A stretch of 22,605 bases of DNA from Ichthyosporea sp. XGB-2017a (GCA_002811675.1 PDIM01010271.1:56728-79332); one strand, 5' to 3'; numbered from the stretch's first letter, positions 1-9,072 are shown. The notes: generated by a model from the letters alone, not told the origin. Translations and numbers: made by a program.

Positions 1-267
1 TGCTTTTTGAGTCTTTTCTTTTTTTTGTTTATCTACTTTTTGTTTTAATATAATAGATTTTGTTTTTTTAATGAAAGGATCAAAAAACTAGAAAGAGAGG
101 GAAGGCAAAGCAGCAAGGAAACTCTCCCAAACCATTCCAAAAAAAAGAAAAAGAAAAGAAAGGAAAAAAAAAAAACAAAAACACCCATACACGATTCACG
201 AATATTCAGCTGGGGACAAATAAGTTCTGTGCATTAACCACTCAAGAACACGGCTAAGTGAGGAGTT
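1..267. other. 5' flanking region of the first gene
   Basis: No gene is visible here. The stretch is strongly AT-rich, with T-rich runs at 1-60 and a purine-rich (A/G) tract at about 85-180 that includes long A runs. A TAATATAATA stretch near 47-56 is loosely TATA-like but lies more than 200 bp from the start codon, so I do not call it a promoter element. The region probably holds the promoter and 5' untranslated region of the gene at 268. Confidence 0.5.
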
Positions 268-2040
268 ATGTCTAGCGGAGAAGGAGGAGTGGAAGCAGAC
301 TCCCGGACAAGGATCTACAGCCCCAAGAGAGTGTCCCCTGTGCCTCATGGGAGGGCACAGTCGAGAGGACGAGCTGTGTTGCAGCGGGGACGGTTTAATG
401 ATGAGCAGGAGAGTCAGTTTATCCGGGACTCGTTCCGTCCCTCACCGGGGAGTAAGGCCCGCGTGCAGCAGGTAGTTGGGGCGGGGAGTCGCATCAGTCA
501 AGGCCGTACTTTTCCAACTCCGCCCGGGTTCAAGACGGGGGATGTGGTGATACGGCGGTTTTATGGGGATACGTTGATTGCGGATACGGAGTTGCCGGTG
601 ATGACTCCGTCGTATACCGACGAGGCACTAGAGCAAGGGAAGTATTCAATGGTTGGGGTACCAATGGATTTGCAGTCCAATGTGGTCACGCCTCTTCCGA
701 AGGGGGCATACGGGGGCAGATTCAACTCCTCGGTGAAGTTTACAAGAATCCCACTACCCAATGCCAGCCACCCATTGTTGCAGCACCGCGGGAAGAGGGT
801 AGTTCCCAAGTACACCAGGAGATATGTTCTGCAAAAGATTGATAACCCGAGGGTATGTAGATGCCGCGTTTGTTCTCGTTGAGGTTTAAGAGAGGCTTTG
901 GAGTTGTAATTAATCCTTTGATTGTTTTCTTTTCCTTTCTTTGTTTCACTGCATTGATCTTTGTTGTTTTTATTGTTATTGTAGCTTCTACTTGTAGCGG
1001 ACTCCCTTGTGGATAAGAATTACAAATACGCAAATCCTTCTTTTGAACCTGACCGCACTCATGATCAGAAGCTGTATGTGGAGAAACAGAATTTGGAAAT
1101 TGCTCGTAAACGGAAAATTAAAATGAATTTCCCCGAACTGGTGCGTCTTCCGCAGAGCGATGGATCCATCCCGACAGCCCGAGAGTACCGCTATTGGTCA
1201 AGAAAGTACAATGCACAAGCCCATCAGGATGAAATGGAATGGAAAGAATCGCGAGGAATTGTTCGCCCTGCAAAGAATATCTCATTGCCTTCTGCTGTGA
1301 GTCCCGTGATGGCCCCAAAGACTCGTGACCAGTTACAGGAGGAAGCATCTCAAATAATCCAAGGCTCAGAATCTGGCAACAAAGGTGGTCTTGATAGCAA
1401 TGCGAATGAATTAATTACTGAGGAAAAAGAGGAAGAAACTCAAGAAGCAATGCCAGATACGGTGACAGAGACGGAAGCGAGGGTAGAGGCGGAACAGTCA
1501 GAAACACGTTCGGAAACGGACAAGGTGCCCAATGCGGAGGATGGCCAAGGTGAGAGCATGCCTGCTGATAGCACGGAAAAGGAGGGTGATGTAGAAGCGA
1601 CCCCCGAAGGTGACCTTGGAGGAAGCGAAAAGGAACACGAGAAGGGAGGGGAAGCAAATGCAGAAGATACTGAACAAGCTTCAGGAAGAGAGGAGGGAGT
1701 TGCTATCAAAAACGCCACTGAAGCAGCTGAGGATGGCGATGGATCGACTGAAGCTACCCAGAAAGAGAAAGAAAATAGTGGACAGGAAGGAGAAGAGATT
1801 ACTGAAGAAACTACGGCCGATGCCAAAGTGGAGGAAGAACAGAAGCAAGAAGGAGATGAAGGCGAAGCTGTGGAGTCTGCTACACTCAAAGAAGATGTGG
1901 AGGATAACAAGAGTGGTGGAGATGGCGACGAGCAGCCTGTAGAGGAAAGTGACGAGAAGAAGACAGAAGAAACAGAAGCTGAGCATGCTGCTGAAGGTGA
2001 TGCGGGTGAAGAGGAAAAAGTAGCGGAGGTCGACGAGTAA
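268..2040 (+). CDS. Two-exon gene: protein of unknown function with Glu-rich C-terminal half
   Basis: The gene is read as join(268-852, 985-2040), giving 546 residues. The start is the ATG at 268. Residues 1-195 (exon 1) are Arg/Pro/Gly-rich, basic and probably globular in part, with aromatic residues around 80-190. Residues 196-310 continue as a charged segment rich in basic and aromatic residues (for example REYRYWSRKYNAQ). From about residue 312 to the end the protein is low-complexity and dominated by Glu, with Asp, Ala, Gly, Thr and Lys, and is probably disordered. No signal peptide or membrane segment is visible, so a cytosolic or nuclear location is likely. I do not recognise the family. 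The basic N-terminal half joined to a polyacidic tail resembles cytoskeleton- or chromatin-associated proteins in a general way only. The joined model is supported because the second frame has no ATG near its beginning and joins exon 1 exactly in phase. Confidence 0.82.
853..984 (+). other. Spliceosomal intron (GT-AG, 132 nt, phase 0)
   Basis: The donor is GTATGT directly after codon 195 (AGG). The acceptor is TTATTGTAG at 984, preceded by a long T-rich tract from about 918. Removing it joins two frames in phase. If retained, translation stops at a TGA at 880-882. The next AG (996-997) would put exon 2 out of frame. It is the only intron I can support in the window. A 5' untranslated intron in the last gene is possible but unproven. 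Confidence 0.85.
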
Positions 2041-2116
2041 AAGAAAGTAAGTCCCAGAAAAAAGGATAACATGTCTTGTTGCAAAAGCAGAGGAAAGAAG
2101 GGCATTTGCTCTCATC

Positions 2117-2122
2117 AATAAA
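2117..2122 (+). terminator. Candidate polyadenylation signal AATAAA, first gene
   Basis: A perfect AATAAA hexamer lies 77 bp after the stop codon of the first gene, in an A-rich stretch. Position and orientation suit cleavage and polyadenylation of that transcript. Confidence 0.5.
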
Positions 2123-2216
2123 CAAGAAAAATCCAATCATAGATATCATCATCAGGACAATGTCTAACAAGTAACAAGAACGTCACACACACCAAATTGA
2201 AAAAAAAAGGGAAATA

Positions 2217-2278
2217 ATTTTGGCACAGTTGTAAATTTTATTTTGGCACAGTCAAAATATATAATTTGGCAGTTTGGC
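2217..2278 (+). repeat. Cluster of four TTTGGC motifs, two inside a 13-bp direct repeat
   Basis: ATTTTGGCACAGT occurs at 2217-2229 and again at 2240-2252, exactly 23 bp apart. Further TTTGGC hexamers start at 2265 and 2273. The first three hexamers are phased at 23 bp, about two helical turns, which is compatible with a transcription-factor site array upstream of gene 2. The motif resembles half of an E2F-type site, but no factor can be assigned. Confidence 0.45.
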
Positions 2279-2514
2279 CCCCAAAAGCAAAATTTGAAAG
2301 AAAGGGAAGATTGAAAAAGGAAAAGATGCACTCGTTTTTCTTTTTTAGTTTGGAAGTGTAATAATCTATATTTTGATTGAAAACGAGTCCGGTTGACGAA
2401 GAGGGGATATCAAAAAACGGAGAAACAATATTTGGTTTGGTGCAGGCAAAGGGCTGCATGTAAAACACACTAAGGGGAAGCAGATTGGTAAAAGTGGGAG
2501 TGGCAAAGAAAGAA

Positions 2515-5500
2515 ATGAAAGAGATCCAGCAAAGGCACCTAAACAGGGGGGAAGAGGAATCCTTGACGGAATCCGTACTCCGCACGCTTCGCGTCCTTCA
2601 AAGTATCCCTCCGCCTGACCCACAAGAGGAGATTACCCTTCTGCGAAGTCTGCAGGAGCCACTGATCGGTGCAGGGGGGAAGGGAGGGAAAGGCGAGAAG
2701 AGGATCCGGGATAGGGAGTTGTTTTGTGGATTTGTTTTGTATCTGTTTAGACGAAGGTTTGGTTGGTCTGAAAACAGTGTAATCCCTGTTCCTTCGACTG
2801 TTAGTTCAAACAGTCTCACTGCTATGCCCCTCCCAGGCTCTTCTTCCGTTTCTAAAGTCCAAGCAGCTGCCAATCCTGATCTGTCATCCAAGTCGGAGAT
2901 TATTAACCTTTTGGATCAGTTGTTAGTATGGCTGAAGCAGTATCCAATGGATGGGGAATTTATTTTACATGCATTGACATTCACCTTTCAGAATCCCCTG
3001 CTTAATAATCTTGCTGTGGCGCGGCATCAGGCGTATATTTTCTATATGGAATGGCTGACAGCTCGACTGGAGGAAAAAGAGGAGGGGAATGGCAAGAGGG
3101 AAGCGATGCATAAGGGGGGACAAGACGGGCGGATGCTGCAAGATGAGTATTTTCTTGTGATTAGAAACGGCCTAACAGATACGTGGTCAGCCATTCGCGC
3201 GTCTGTGGGTGGAAAGTTGTCACGATTGGGGGATATATTACATATGGAAGAAGTGGAGCATTTGTTTGGGCTGCTGGTAAGTCTATGCGAGAGCGAGGAG
3301 GAGAAAGAAATAGGTCATGGAGGAGGATTGACCTTTCCCTCGTCCACATTGGACTCCTGGCAGGCCAAAGAGGGGGCTCTTTTGGGTATTTTGTGTGTTA
3401 TTAGAAAGTTTAGTTGGTGCACAGTTGATGTTGAGTTCCTGGAGGTGAAGGACACGGGAATGGAGGGAGAGGATGAAGAGGGCAAGGACGAAGACAATAT
3501 CCGATACGGCTTAAGATATGGCTCTTTTGTTGCCAACAAATCCGTCAAGGTGTACAAGGAATTCCCTGACTTTATCAAACATCACATCCACCCAGTAGTT
3601 TTTCAAATGCTTAAGCACCCGCAATTGGGGATCCGAGAGACGGCCATTAAAGCCCTTAATGCCTACCTTTCACGGAGTCAATTCAAAGAAGCTGGGAAGA
3701 CATTCGAATCAGTGTTGAAGCGGTTGATCTCCTTATATCAGACTTGTTGTGGACCATGTGGGGGGGAAGAAGCAAATCCTGCAAAATATATTCAATATGT
3801 GGATCCTTATGAGGCACAGTCTTTGCTTGCAGTGTGCACTTTTATTATCCGTCGCCTTCCCGCCGCCTTTATTATGCCCTGTTGGCCCTTTTATTTTTCC
3901 GCATTTGAGTTGTATCTATCACATCCGGCATCCACAGTTAGGCAGGTAACATCAAATGTGTTTAAGCAGTTGGTGGCAAAGGATAGCAGTAATCCACTGC
4001 TGTTGAAATTAGTACTACAGGGTTTAGCGACTAAATGGGGTGTATGTGTAAGTCAGCTAGTACAGACTCAACAAATGTCTGAACCGGGGGATGATTATTG
4101 CACCCAAAACAAGCAAACAAAAGCCTTTAATCAGCCAAACAGTACAGAGTCCATAGGATCTCCTTCATCGTGGGAGTGGAGAGAAGGGCGCTTGTTGGCT
4201 TATGAACTGGTCCTCAAATTTATTATGACCAATCACATTCACTACATTCTTCCTATGGGTTTATCATCCTTAACACTGGAGAACAGTGGTCAAAAGGACG
4301 CCTCTTCCCGAGGTAGTCTACAAGCAAAGGGCGATAATTCCGGGGCAAATACATTCGAAAAAGCGAGCTGCAGGGGAAGCAATGGGTCCATTCCAACTAC
4401 ACCAAGTCTTATTCGAAGAAATTATCATTTCAAGGACGAAAGTGGCAGCGGACTGGCTTCCGCTATTTCTATGTCCTTGTCAGATTTGAGCACGGTTGCC
4501 TCCCCACAAGGTACTCCACGCAGACCCCACCCCCATGCTTTGACTAAAACACAAGTTTCAAACCCAGTGAGCATTCCAAGTAGTCCGCTTTCACCCCCCA
4601 TCAATGCCATCCCAAGTATAGATATTGATTGCCAGCCACCTTCTCCCGCAATGGTTATTAAATCGCCCGGGGTAGGCCAGGGCCAAGCAAGCAAGGATAC
4701 GGAAGCGAATGGAAATAAGGGCGATGAAGTGATAAGTCCATCTTCTCTACAAGTTTCACTTTCCCAGAAACGCACATCTTCGGCAACATCACTACTTACA
4801 CTAGCCTTGTCTAGTAAATATGCGGACCCCTCATCCATTGGTTATGACAGACCATTTTTTCGCAACTCAAGTAAAATTTTGTCCAGTTCCATTCACGCTT
4901 CATTCTCTACTCATAAGGGAGAAGCACACTCCTTTTCGCTTCTGAACCAAATTTCTATTTTGGATATGGAAGATTACAGCCCAGAACAACTATATATTGC
5001 AAACAAGAGCGAAATTCTTTTATCTGCTGACGGTGAAAATAATGACTTTTGTGTTCCAGGAAAATGTATTGGAGATAAGCTAGGGCGTGTGGGAAATGGG
5101 CTTTTTTGCACTGCACCAATCTTTAAAGATCTTCACGTAGACAGTCATTTAAAAAAAAATGATGGTCTCTTATTTATTCATTCATTTGCCGGATTGGTAT
5201 CCTTGGACTTGAATCAAATGGTACTTATACAGGATTTTCTTCCTGGGTCACGACCAGTGACCCCATTGGCTAGGGAAAAAGATGTAGCGTCTACAGTGAA
5301 GAATTCAAAGGACAAAGAATCCGAATTTGCAGCCACCGGATGGCTCGAGGAGATTTCGTTTGATCCATTTTCGGAAATTCTAATGTCAATTTGGCTGCAG
5401 ACTGCCGAAAGCTTGGGTGACAGCCGCTGGGAATTACGAAGAATGGGCGATCAGCTAATGCCGTTGGTGGTAGAAGTGATATTTGCATACAATGTGAGGA

Positions 5501-7398
5501 TTTTGTATACCCTCTGGGATCGATTTTTAGACCACCGTAATAGTAAATTGGGGTATGCATCTGCCTTGTCTTTAAAGATATATTTTATGCTATGCTGTGG
5601 CATCCTTAACTTCCATGACCATCAGCATGAGCACCACGAATACATAAATGAACGATTGGAGCAGACTGCGATCCCAAACAAAAGCAACGAAAGCTTGCTT
5701 CACAGCGTCCGAAAAGAAAAGGCCGATTCTGTAATATCATCATCGACCCTCTTTCATTTGCAGACGGTATTGCTATCCCAAAACCACCAGTCTGATATAG
5801 AAGGTGCCCAGCCAAATTGTGATAAAGAAGGTAGAACCCTCTGTTTCATATCGAAAGAGGAAGATGCAATATATCGCCAGGCCCATGAAAACCTGATATC
5901 CAGCTGGCTAAAACAAATTTCGTCCTTTTCTTCGGGTACACTCCCAGCATTTAGCAAGCAGAGTATACAGGGGGTTGAGCTTATACTATTGGCACTTACT
6001 TATTACCCGGGGAAGACTTTTGTAAATCGTATTTCGTCCCTTTCCTCACAACTTATTCAATATATTCACACCGAATTGTGCTTTCTTCTATCTTCCTCAT
6101 ATCCAGGCAGTGACATTACTGGACTGCTTGTCTATATATCCCAGCATAAAATTTTTGGTATTGAAGAAAATGCACGCGTAGTTACAAGAGATATTATCTG
6201 TGAGGACGCCGCTTACAATGAACATCACGCCCGATTTGAAGGTGAAACAAAGAAGAATAGCGCACAAGTCTTGGAAAGAAATCTGCTCAATGATGTTCAT
6301 GAATGGCTGAAGGACTTTTTTGCATCGGTTGTCTGTGCTGAAGATTATCCAGTGGACGGAGAAAAATGTGCACAACTCCGACATAGTATTCTTTTCTTAC
6401 CCATTGTCGCCCATTATGTTGCATATTACCACAGTGCCATGGACTTGATGAAGAGTGCTTTGGAGTGCAGTCAGACAATTATAGAGTTTCTAAAACTCCA
6501 CGCCAAATGGTTTCAGGATGCAGATGATATTAGTAACGAAAATCTTGAACTGTTAAACTTTCAACTTTTGCGGCCCATCCTTGGGTTTATATGCTCACAA
6601 ATGTGCTGGGTTTTAGAGAATAGAAGGCCTTTTGATGCAAATATATCAAAACGCATCCTTCGAATTCTACGCTTAGCTGTTGCGTTAACCGTGATGCTGT
6701 TGAAACAACCGCCATGCACTGGGACTTACCAGTCGGCGACTCTTGGAGAGGACAATTTCCTGTCTGATGTTTTGACCAAAATTCTTAGAACGATTACTCT
6801 TAATGTAAAGCAGGAAGGAAATATTCAGCAGCTAAGCGTTTTAAGAAGCTCGTCTTCACTTCAGACTTCCTTCTCTGACCATAGAAACCCTCCCTCTGGT
6901 AGCAATCCTGCCAGTTTGAATAACCGTGAATCTTTATTGACAAGCTCCTCGTCATGCCAATTGCAAATGTTTTCAAATGATATCCCAAAACCGCATTCAC
7001 TTTTGCCCACAATCACACCATGTCAGAGGAACCAAGATGGTATTTCCGTTTCATCAGATGAACTTTCTGATTTCGAAAAATCGCCTATATCATCCTCAGT
7101 GCCTTCGTCTGAAGCCGCATCATTGAAAGGGAGTGACAGTGAGGATGAAGAAGACGAGGATAGCGATTGGGATAGCACTGACGATGAAGAAATTGGTAAT
7201 CTCGAGGCAATGGCTGCAGTATATGGTGACTTTTTAATTCAGCTCAAGCATCTGCTACCAGATGCCTCCACTGTTGTCCATCCATCCCAAACCCGCAATT
7301 ACGATAGCTTTGTTAAGGTCATTAAGAGACTACATCCTGAAGATGTCAAGGTTATCGCTTTGGTCATTAAGCAAGGCACACAGTCGCCCTCAACTTAA
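2515..7398 (+). CDS. HEAT/ARM-like repeat protein, 1627 residues
   Basis: One uninterrupted frame. The first in-frame ATG is at 2515 with G at -3; the frame reads open a little further upstream but without an ATG. The protein is mostly hydrophobic and amphipathic helices typical of alpha-solenoids. Residues about 345-395 (IHPVVFQMLKHPQLGIRETA and what follows) and 467-502 (HPASTVRQVTSNVFKQLV) have the Pro, Arg and hydrophobic spacing of HEAT repeats. A Ser/Thr/Pro-rich, probably disordered region covers roughly 590-780, and another Ser-rich stretch 1440-1540. Residues 1540-1562 form an acidic Ser/Asp/Glu patch resembling casein kinase 2 substrates. A short helical segment ends the protein. 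There is no signal peptide or membrane segment, so it is probably a cytosolic or nuclear scaffold. I cannot place it in a named HEAT family. Gene 1 lies 474 bp upstream on the same strand, and gene 3 is tail to tail 76 bp away. Confidence 0.88.
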   Translation: MKEIQQRHLNRGEEESLTESVLRTLRVLQSIPPPDPQEEITLLRSLQEPLIGAGGKGGKGEKRIRDRELFCGFVLYLFRRRFGWSENSVIPVPSTVSSNSLTAMPLPGSSSVSKVQAAANPDLSSKSEIINLLDQLLVWLKQYPMDGEFILHALTFTFQNPLLNNLAVARHQAYIFYMEWLTARLEEKEEGNGKREAMHKGGQDGRMLQDEYFLVIRNGLTDTWSAIRASVGGKLSRLGDILHMEEVEHLFGLLVSLCESEEEKEIGHGGGLTFPSSTLDSWQAKEGALLGILCVIRKFSWCTVDVEFLEVKDTGMEGEDEEGKDEDNIRYGLRYGSFVANKSVKVYKEFPDFIKHHIHPVVFQMLKHPQLGIRETAIKALNAYLSRSQFKEAGKTFESVLKRLISLYQTCCGPCGGEEANPAKYIQYVDPYEAQSLLAVCTFIIRRLPAAFIMPCWPFYFSAFELYLSHPASTVRQVTSNVFKQLVAKDSSNPLLLKLVLQGLATKWGVCVSQLVQTQQMSEPGDDYCTQNKQTKAFNQPNSTESIGSPSSWEWREGRLLAYELVLKFIMTNHIHYILPMGLSSLTLENSGQKDASSRGSLQAKGDNSGANTFEKASCRGSNGSIPTTPSLIRRNYHFKDESGSGLASAISMSLSDLSTVASPQGTPRRPHPHALTKTQVSNPVSIPSSPLSPPINAIPSIDIDCQPPSPAMVIKSPGVGQGQASKDTEANGNKGDEVISPSSLQVSLSQKRTSSATSLLTLALSSKYADPSSIGYDRPFFRNSSKILSSSIHASFSTHKGEAHSFSLLNQISILDMEDYSPEQLYIANKSEILLSADGENNDFCVPGKCIGDKLGRVGNGLFCTAPIFKDLHVDSHLKKNDGLLFIHSFAGLVSLDLNQMVLIQDFLPGSRPVTPLAREKDVASTVKNSKDKESEFAATGWLEEISFDPFSEILMSIWLQTAESLGDSRWELRRMGDQLMPLVVEVIFAYNVRILYTLWDRFLDHRNSKLGYASALSLKIYFMLCCGILNFHDHQHEHHEYINERLEQTAIPNKSNESLLHSVRKEKADSVISSSTLFHLQTVLLSQNHQSDIEGAQPNCDKEGRTLCFISKEEDAIYRQAHENLISSWLKQISSFSSGTLPAFSKQSIQGVELILLALTYYPGKTFVNRISSLSSQLIQYIHTELCFLLSSSYPGSDITGLLVYISQHKIFGIEENARVVTRDIICEDAAYNEHHARFEGETKKNSAQVLERNLLNDVHEWLKDFFASVVCAEDYPVDGEKCAQLRHSILFLPIVAHYVAYYHSAMDLMKSALECSQTIIEFLKLHAKWFQDADDISNENLELLNFQLLRPILGFICSQMCWVLENRRPFDANISKRILRILRLAVALTVMLLKQPPCTGTYQSATLGEDNFLSDVLTKILRTITLNVKQEGNIQQLSVLRSSSSLQTSFSDHRNPPSGSNPASLNNRESLLTSSSSCQLQMFSNDIPKPHSLLPTITPCQRNQDGISVSSDELSDFEKSPISSSVPSSEAASLKGSDSEDEEDEDSDWDSTDDEEIGNLEAMAAVYGDFLIQLKHLLPDASTVVHPSQTRNYDSFVKVIKRLHPEDVKVIALVIKQGTQSPST

Positions 7399-7474
7399 GT
7401 ATTTATTTCACTGTCCATATTGCTTTTACCTAAAGTTTTATTCTATCTGTTGTTTTTACATTGGTTAATTTAAA
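7399..7474. other. Convergent intergenic spacer, genes 2 and 3
   Basis: Only 76 bp separate the two stop codons. The spacer is AT-rich and must hold or overlap both 3' ends. No perfect AATAAA is seen on the plus strand for gene 2 here; the transcript probably runs into the gene 3 region, where a TAAATAAG stretch lies at 7511-7518. Confidence 0.55.
7402..7407 (-). terminator. Candidate polyadenylation signal AATAAA for the secreted-protein gene
   Basis: TTTATT on the plus strand reads AATAAA on the minus strand, 68 nt past the stop codon of the gene at 7475-8494. It sits only four bases beyond the stop codon of the opposing gene, so the two mRNAs probably overlap. Confidence 0.45.
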
Positions 7475-7478
7475 TTAA
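7465..7478. repeat. Perfect 14-bp AT palindrome at the convergent gene ends
   Basis: TTAATTTAAATTAA equals its own reverse complement. It covers the stop codon (7475-7477) of the minus-strand gene. Chance AT-rich composition is a sufficient explanation; a role in 3'-end formation is speculative. Confidence 0.35.
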
Positions 7479-8494
7479 TATCTGCCCGTGGGCTTAAACT
7501 TTGTTTCGGATAAATAAGGTCGGATTCCCCGTGCTTTGGGAATGACATGGTTCGGATTATGGGTAAAAATGTATTGATGGTGTCTTGTGAAGAGAGGTCC
7601 ACAGCCTTCTTTTCCGGTCCTATTGCGATACAGGTTCGGGTTGTCACGCCGAACCTTGTTTACCGCATATGTAAGCATCTGATACACATCCCAATCATCT
7701 ACAGTATTGTTCCCGTACCCTTTCAAGATTTTTGTGCAGTCAGCCCCACTACCACTCCAATTTTGGTTCAAAGAGGCAGAATCAGTTGCCAATAAGCAAT
7801 TACAGTCATACCTCTTATCATTGGGACCCGAACATGCAGTAAGACCTAAAGTCTTACACTCTGAAATATTCGAAACGTAGTAAGGAGAGCAGGTTCGTTG
7901 GAGATCCCACCCAGCCTCATACCACGTCTGGTCCATATTGTCAATGTAGGCTTGATTTTTCATATCAATTCTGGGTACACAGCACCCTTTAGTCTCACAT
8001 TCAAACCCCTCCCAGGTGGCTGGATCAATTTCTTGGTTTGAATATACGTTCTCAAAGGGCCCCAATCTATCTGCACTGTGCACCAGACCGTCAAGTTGGT
8101 ATTTTTCCACAATTTCAGCAAACTGGTCTGGAGTGTAATCCCACTGGAGCACCAGAAAGAACTTAAACCAAATAGGCTGCATTGAAAAAACACCAGATCG
8201 GTCTTCCAGATCATGGGGATCCCTGTGTGTGACAATCTCTGCCTCGTACACTCGAATCATTTCATCCTCAGTGATGTATTGATTACCACTAGGCCATCTA
8301 TTAGCGCCCCAATCGAGCCATCCAGCAGGGTACATCTGTGTGCCCTGGTCAGGGGAAGAGGGGAACCTTTGCCAGGGCCGACGCTCTTTCGTTGGCACGG
8401 CAGCTGAGTGGACCAAGATGGACAAGGAAAGGATCTGCAAGAGGACCATAAGAAATCCCGCAGCTTGTTTGTTGCAATCACAAAACAGTGCCAT
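7475..8494 (-). CDS. Secreted Cys-containing glycoprotein, unknown family (339 residues)
   Basis: The ATG at 8492-8494 has A at -3 and G at +4. Residues 1-31 form a signal peptide with hydrophobic core FLMVLLQILSLSILV and a likely cleavage near HSA-AV. A second in-frame ATG at residue 16 would give a more compact signal peptide. The mature part has no further membrane segment. It holds ten cysteines (two adjacent in ETKGCC, two in YDCNC), which suits five disulfides, and four N-glycosylation sequons (NIS, NWS, NNT, NRT). It is rich in Trp, Tyr and Asp. A His cluster (RHHQYIFTHNPNH) near residues 305-317 could bind metal, but this is inference. I do not recognise the fold. It could be an extracellular enzyme or a surface or wall protein. 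It is divergent from the giant membrane protein gene, with an 841-bp shared upstream region. Confidence 0.83.
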   Translation of the reverse strand: MALFCDCNKQAAGFLMVLLQILSLSILVHSAAVPTKERRPWQRFPSSPDQGTQMYPAGWLDWGANRWPSGNQYITEDEMIRVYEAEIVTHRDPHDLEDRSGVFSMQPIWFKFFLVLQWDYTPDQFAEIVEKYQLDGLVHSADRLGPFENVYSNQEIDPATWEGFECETKGCCVPRIDMKNQAYIDNMDQTWYEAGWDLQRTCSPYYVSNISECKTLGLTACSGPNDKRYDCNCLLATDSASLNQNWSGSGADCTKILKGYGNNTVDDWDVYQMLTYAVNKVRRDNPNLYRNRTGKEGCGPLFTRHHQYIFTHNPNHVIPKARGIRPYLSETKFKPTGRY

Positions 8495-8821
8495 TGTTTT
8501 TAGGATAATGGTATTTTGTGGTTGTGAATAAATAAATAATCGAAAATGAAAAGAGATTACTCAGAAACGTAAACAACAAAATAAACGATTACAAATAAGT
8601 ATTACAGAAAAAAGGTTCAATAGATTCCTCCACAGAACAGGTTGTGCTACTACAATCCAAGAAGTCACAGTCAAATCAACCTGTGTATTGGTTAATCTTC
8701 AGTTATCCCAATTGCAAGAACACTTGATTCCCATTCCAGAAGCAGATATGACTTGTTTATTTATACTCCTCCTCAATTACCCTCTATCTAGGAATTCGTC
8801 ACGGGAGGGAGGGGTCAGGGG

Positions 8822-8828
8822 TGACTCA
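8822..8828. promoter_or_regulatory. Candidate bZIP (AP-1/Gcn4-type) site TGACTCA
   Basis: A perfect TGACTCA, the heptamer bound by AP-1/Gcn4-type bZIP factors. It lies 328 bp upstream of the minus-strand gene and 508 bp upstream of the plus-strand gene. A seven-base match alone is weak. The second copy on the other side of the same intergenic region raises the likelihood somewhat. Confidence 0.4.
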
Positions 8829-8911
8829 CCATCTTCCTTTTCCCTGTCATCTATACACCAAGTCCCCTCCTCCTCTCTTCTACTAGAGGCTGCTCAATTA
8901 GCTATAGGGGA

Positions 8912-8919
8912 CACATGTG
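8912..8919. promoter_or_regulatory. Palindromic E-box-like CACATGTG
   Basis: The 8-bp palindrome CACATGTG contains overlapping CANNTG E-boxes and could bind bHLH factors. It is in the middle of the shared upstream region. Evidence is motif only. Confidence 0.3.
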
Positions 8920-9066
8920 CCCGAGATAGTTTTTTGCAGCTATTTGTATGCTTGGGAAGGTCCCCGCACTTGATGATGTGAACCAACAAGAAGCAGTAAT
9001 TGCGTCAAACAAGACATTCCATTCATGCCTGGAGGAGAAGTCCCCTACTCCCCCCCCATCTCCCTC

Positions 9067-9072
9067 CACGTG
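9067..9072. promoter_or_regulatory. Canonical E-box CACGTG
   Basis: CACGTG, the core of Myc/USF-type bHLH sites, 264 bp upstream of the giant-protein start codon and 28 bp before a bZIP heptamer. Evidence is motif only. Confidence 0.35.

Larger units (their letters stand above)
2041..2514 (+). other. Intergenic region between genes 1 and 2, with TTTGGC repeats
   Basis: This 474-bp spacer holds the 3' end of gene 1 and the presumed promoter of gene 2. No coding sequence is supported. Its notable content is a cluster of TTTGGC hexamers at 2219, 2242, 2265 and 2273, listed separately. The last 100 bp are purine-rich and have no clear TATA box. Confidence 0.55.

Noticed and set aside
268-1035. 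A frameshift or broken gene between the frames at 268 and about 1009
   Set aside because: A canonical GT-AG intron at 853-984 joins the frames in phase, so no sequence error or pseudogene needs to be assumed.
1440-2105. Long minus-strand Ser/Phe-rich open frame opposite gene 1
   Set aside because: It mirrors the GAA/GAG-rich coding sequence of the acidic tail, where the opposite strand rarely produces stop codons.
2485-2514. Start of the HEAT-protein gene at the TTG at 2485
   Set aside because: Non-ATG initiation is rare in eukaryotes; the in-frame ATG at 2515 is the simpler start.
8600-8660. Possible tRNA, from a GGTTCAAT box-B-like sequence near 8614
   Set aside because: No matching A box, acceptor stem or cloverleaf can be formed around it.
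8688-8981. Open stretch of 97 codons in the divergent promoter region
   Set aside because: It begins with a non-ATG codon, has no recognisable domain and lies in the region expected to hold two promoters.
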